Shown: piece after piece, positions 63,074 to 64,000 of the stretch | Layout: the number at the start of each line of letters is the position of its first letter | Numbering within the stretch: the first letter of the stretch is position 1 | Assembly: GCF_002407245.1 (NCBI RefSeq) | Contig: NZ_CP010681.1 | Coordinates: 434,001 to 498,000 of the forward strand | Source: Phaeobacter piscinae | GTDB lineage: Bacteria > Pseudomonadota > Alphaproteobacteria > Rhodobacterales > Rhodobacteraceae | Direction of reading: 5' to 3' | DNA: 64,000 nucleotides | The notes under the pieces: model-generated | The model's input: only the letters and a program-made list of their open reading frames with translations | Database searches by the model: none | Told to the model about the DNA's origin: nothing | Position numbers and translations under genes: made by a program

Positions 63074-64000
63074 CCGCTGCGGGCCTTGCGGTTGGCGCGC
63101 ATTGCGCGGCGCTTGGACATCATGTCGGATTTCGCTGCGGCGTCGACGGCGGGTTCGGCCACGTGCTCCTCAGCGGGACCAGCGCCGGTCAGCGCGTCAA
63201 TGTGGCCTGCCAATCCCGACAGGGTCGGGAAGCGGAAGATATCGGTGATCGACAGCTTTGGCACATCCAGCGCGCCACGAATGTCGCGGTGGGCCTGTAC
63301 CGCGAGCAGGGAATGGCCACCCAGGGTGAAAAAATTATCCTCTGCCCCGATGCCGCTGACGCCAAGGATACCGCTCCAGATTTCGGCAATCTTGCTCTGT
63401 GCCCCGGCGCTGAGCGGCGCGTCGGAGGTGGGCACGGAAATCTGTACCGGTTTTGGATCGGGCAGCGCCTTGCGGTCGATCTTCTTGTTTGGGGTCAGCG
63501 GGAAGGCGTCGAGATGTTCGATATGGCTCGGCACCATGACCGCAGCCAGTTGCTGCGTGAGTGCGGCCTTCAGCGCCGCCTGATCCGGTGCCACAGGTCC
63601 GGTTACATAGGCGATCAGCCGGGTGTCGCCAGCGGTTTCGCGGGCGATAACAACGGCCCCGGTAATGCCATCCATCGCCGCCAGCGCGGCCTCGATTTCG
63701 CCCAGTTCGATCCGCTGGCCGCGGATTTTGACCTGATGATCGCTGCGGCCCAGGAATTCCAGCTGACCGTCGCTGCGCCAGCGCACCAGATCCCCGGTGC
63801 GATAAAGGTGGGTTGAGGGGACATGCGTCCCCGCATCGGCAAAGGGATCAGGAACAAAACGCTCCGTCGTGAGATCTGGGCGCTGCCAGTAACCGGCGGT
63901 CACACCGGCACCGCCGATCAGCAATTCGCCGGGTACCCCAATCGGCTGAAGAGACAGGCTGTCATTGACGACATAAACAGTGGTATTGGCAATCGGCGCA
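63070..64000 (-). CDS. Non-ribosomal peptide synthetase, C-terminal part (adenylation end plus carrier domain)
   Basis: Partial: it continues beyond the right edge; the frame is open to the last base. Visible adenylation motifs are A6-like (GELLIGGAGVTAGYW), A7 YRTGDLVR, A8 GRSDHQVKIRGQRIELGEIE, and A10 as PLTPNKKIDRKALP. A carrier domain follows with FFTLGGHSLLA (the phosphopantetheine Ser). The C-terminus is basic (KRRAMRANRKARSG) and lacks a thioesterase. The amino acid selected cannot be read because the specificity residues lie outside. It heads the PPTase-SGNH-GT2 operon. Confidence 0.92.
   Translation of the reverse strand, partial: APIANTTVYVVNDSLSLQPIGVPGELLIGGAGVTAGYWQRPDLTTERFVPDPFADAGTHVPSTHLYRTGDLVRWRSDGQLEFLGRSDHQVKIRGQRIELGEIEAALAAMDGITGAVVIARETAGDTRLIAYVTGPVAPDQAALKAALTQQLAAVMVPSHIEHLDAFPLTPNKKIDRKALPDPKPVQISVPTSDAPLSAGAQSKIAEIWSGILGVSGIGAEDNFFTLGGHSLLAVQAHRDIRGALDVPKLSITDIFRFPTLSGLAGHIDALTGAGPAEEHVAEPAVDAAAKSDMMSKRRAMRANRKARSG

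Overview
The window reads as the chromosome of an alphaproteobacterium of the Roseobacter group (Rhodobacteraceae; Phaeobacter- or Ruegeria-like). The evidence is the GC-rich coding sequence with many ATGA start/stop overlaps, the aroA-cmk-rpsA-ihfB-lapA-trpF-trpB order, a GlpVSTPQU-type glycerol importer and a hydroxyproline catabolic cluster under a FadR-type repressor. The species cannot be fixed from sequence alone.

Layout. (1) 1-14.5 kb is core genome: the 3' end of aroA, then cmk, rpsA, ihfB, lapA-like, trpF and trpB on +; a DUF2237 protein, a serine hydrolase, pth, rplY, lldD, trpA and a PagL-like lipid A deacylase on -; ychF and a nucleoside hydrolase on +; and tRNA-Ser(GCU). Several rho-independent terminators are clear. 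(2) 14.6-29.3 kb is a genomic island inserted in the 3' end of tRNA-Ser. It is bounded by a perfect 17-bp direct repeat (14618-14634 and 29283-29299). Homologous tyrosine integrases lie at both ends: the left one intact, the right one frameshifted. Its cargo looks like a defence island. It holds an ABC-three-component (ABC-3C) locus made of an alpha/beta-hydrolase effector with a C-terminal ABC-3C-type domain, a middle component and an SMC-like ATPase; a HelD/UvrD-type helicase with an internal PD-(D/E)XK-like segment and C-terminal zinc ribbons; a zinc-finger protein; a DUF2513 protein; a PD-(D/E)XK-type nuclease; and two unknown small proteins on +. (3) 29.4-33 kb holds an SDR, an FdtA/FdtB-type deoxy-amino-sugar pair and a GT2. 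(4) 33-38.5 kb is a trans-4-hydroxyproline catabolic cluster: repressor, pyrroline-4-hydroxy-2-carboxylate deaminase, epimerase, 2,5-dioxovalerate dehydrogenase and D-hydroxyproline oxidase. A perfect 16-bp palindromic operator sits in the divergent promoter region. (5) 38.7-42.7 kb has a chemoreceptor and a BlaI/M56 pair. (6) 42.8-48.9 kb is the glycerol ABC importer operon. (7) 49.2-51.2 kb has an RlmL-like methyltransferase and a divergent DgoK-like protein. (8) 52-64 kb is an exopolysaccharide locus (initiating sugar transferase, degenerate CpsD-like ATPase, Wzz, flippase, GT4). It faces a tightly coupled operon of NRPS, PPTase, SGNH protein, SGNH-glycoside hydrolase fusion and GT2, whose upstream part lies outside the window.

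The most noteworthy items are the ABC-3C system with a lipase/esterase-like effector inside a tRNA-Ser island carrying two related integrases, one of whose operons starts inside the attachment site, and the NRPS/PPTase operon that also encodes a predicted SGNH-glycosidase fusion next to a polysaccharide export locus.
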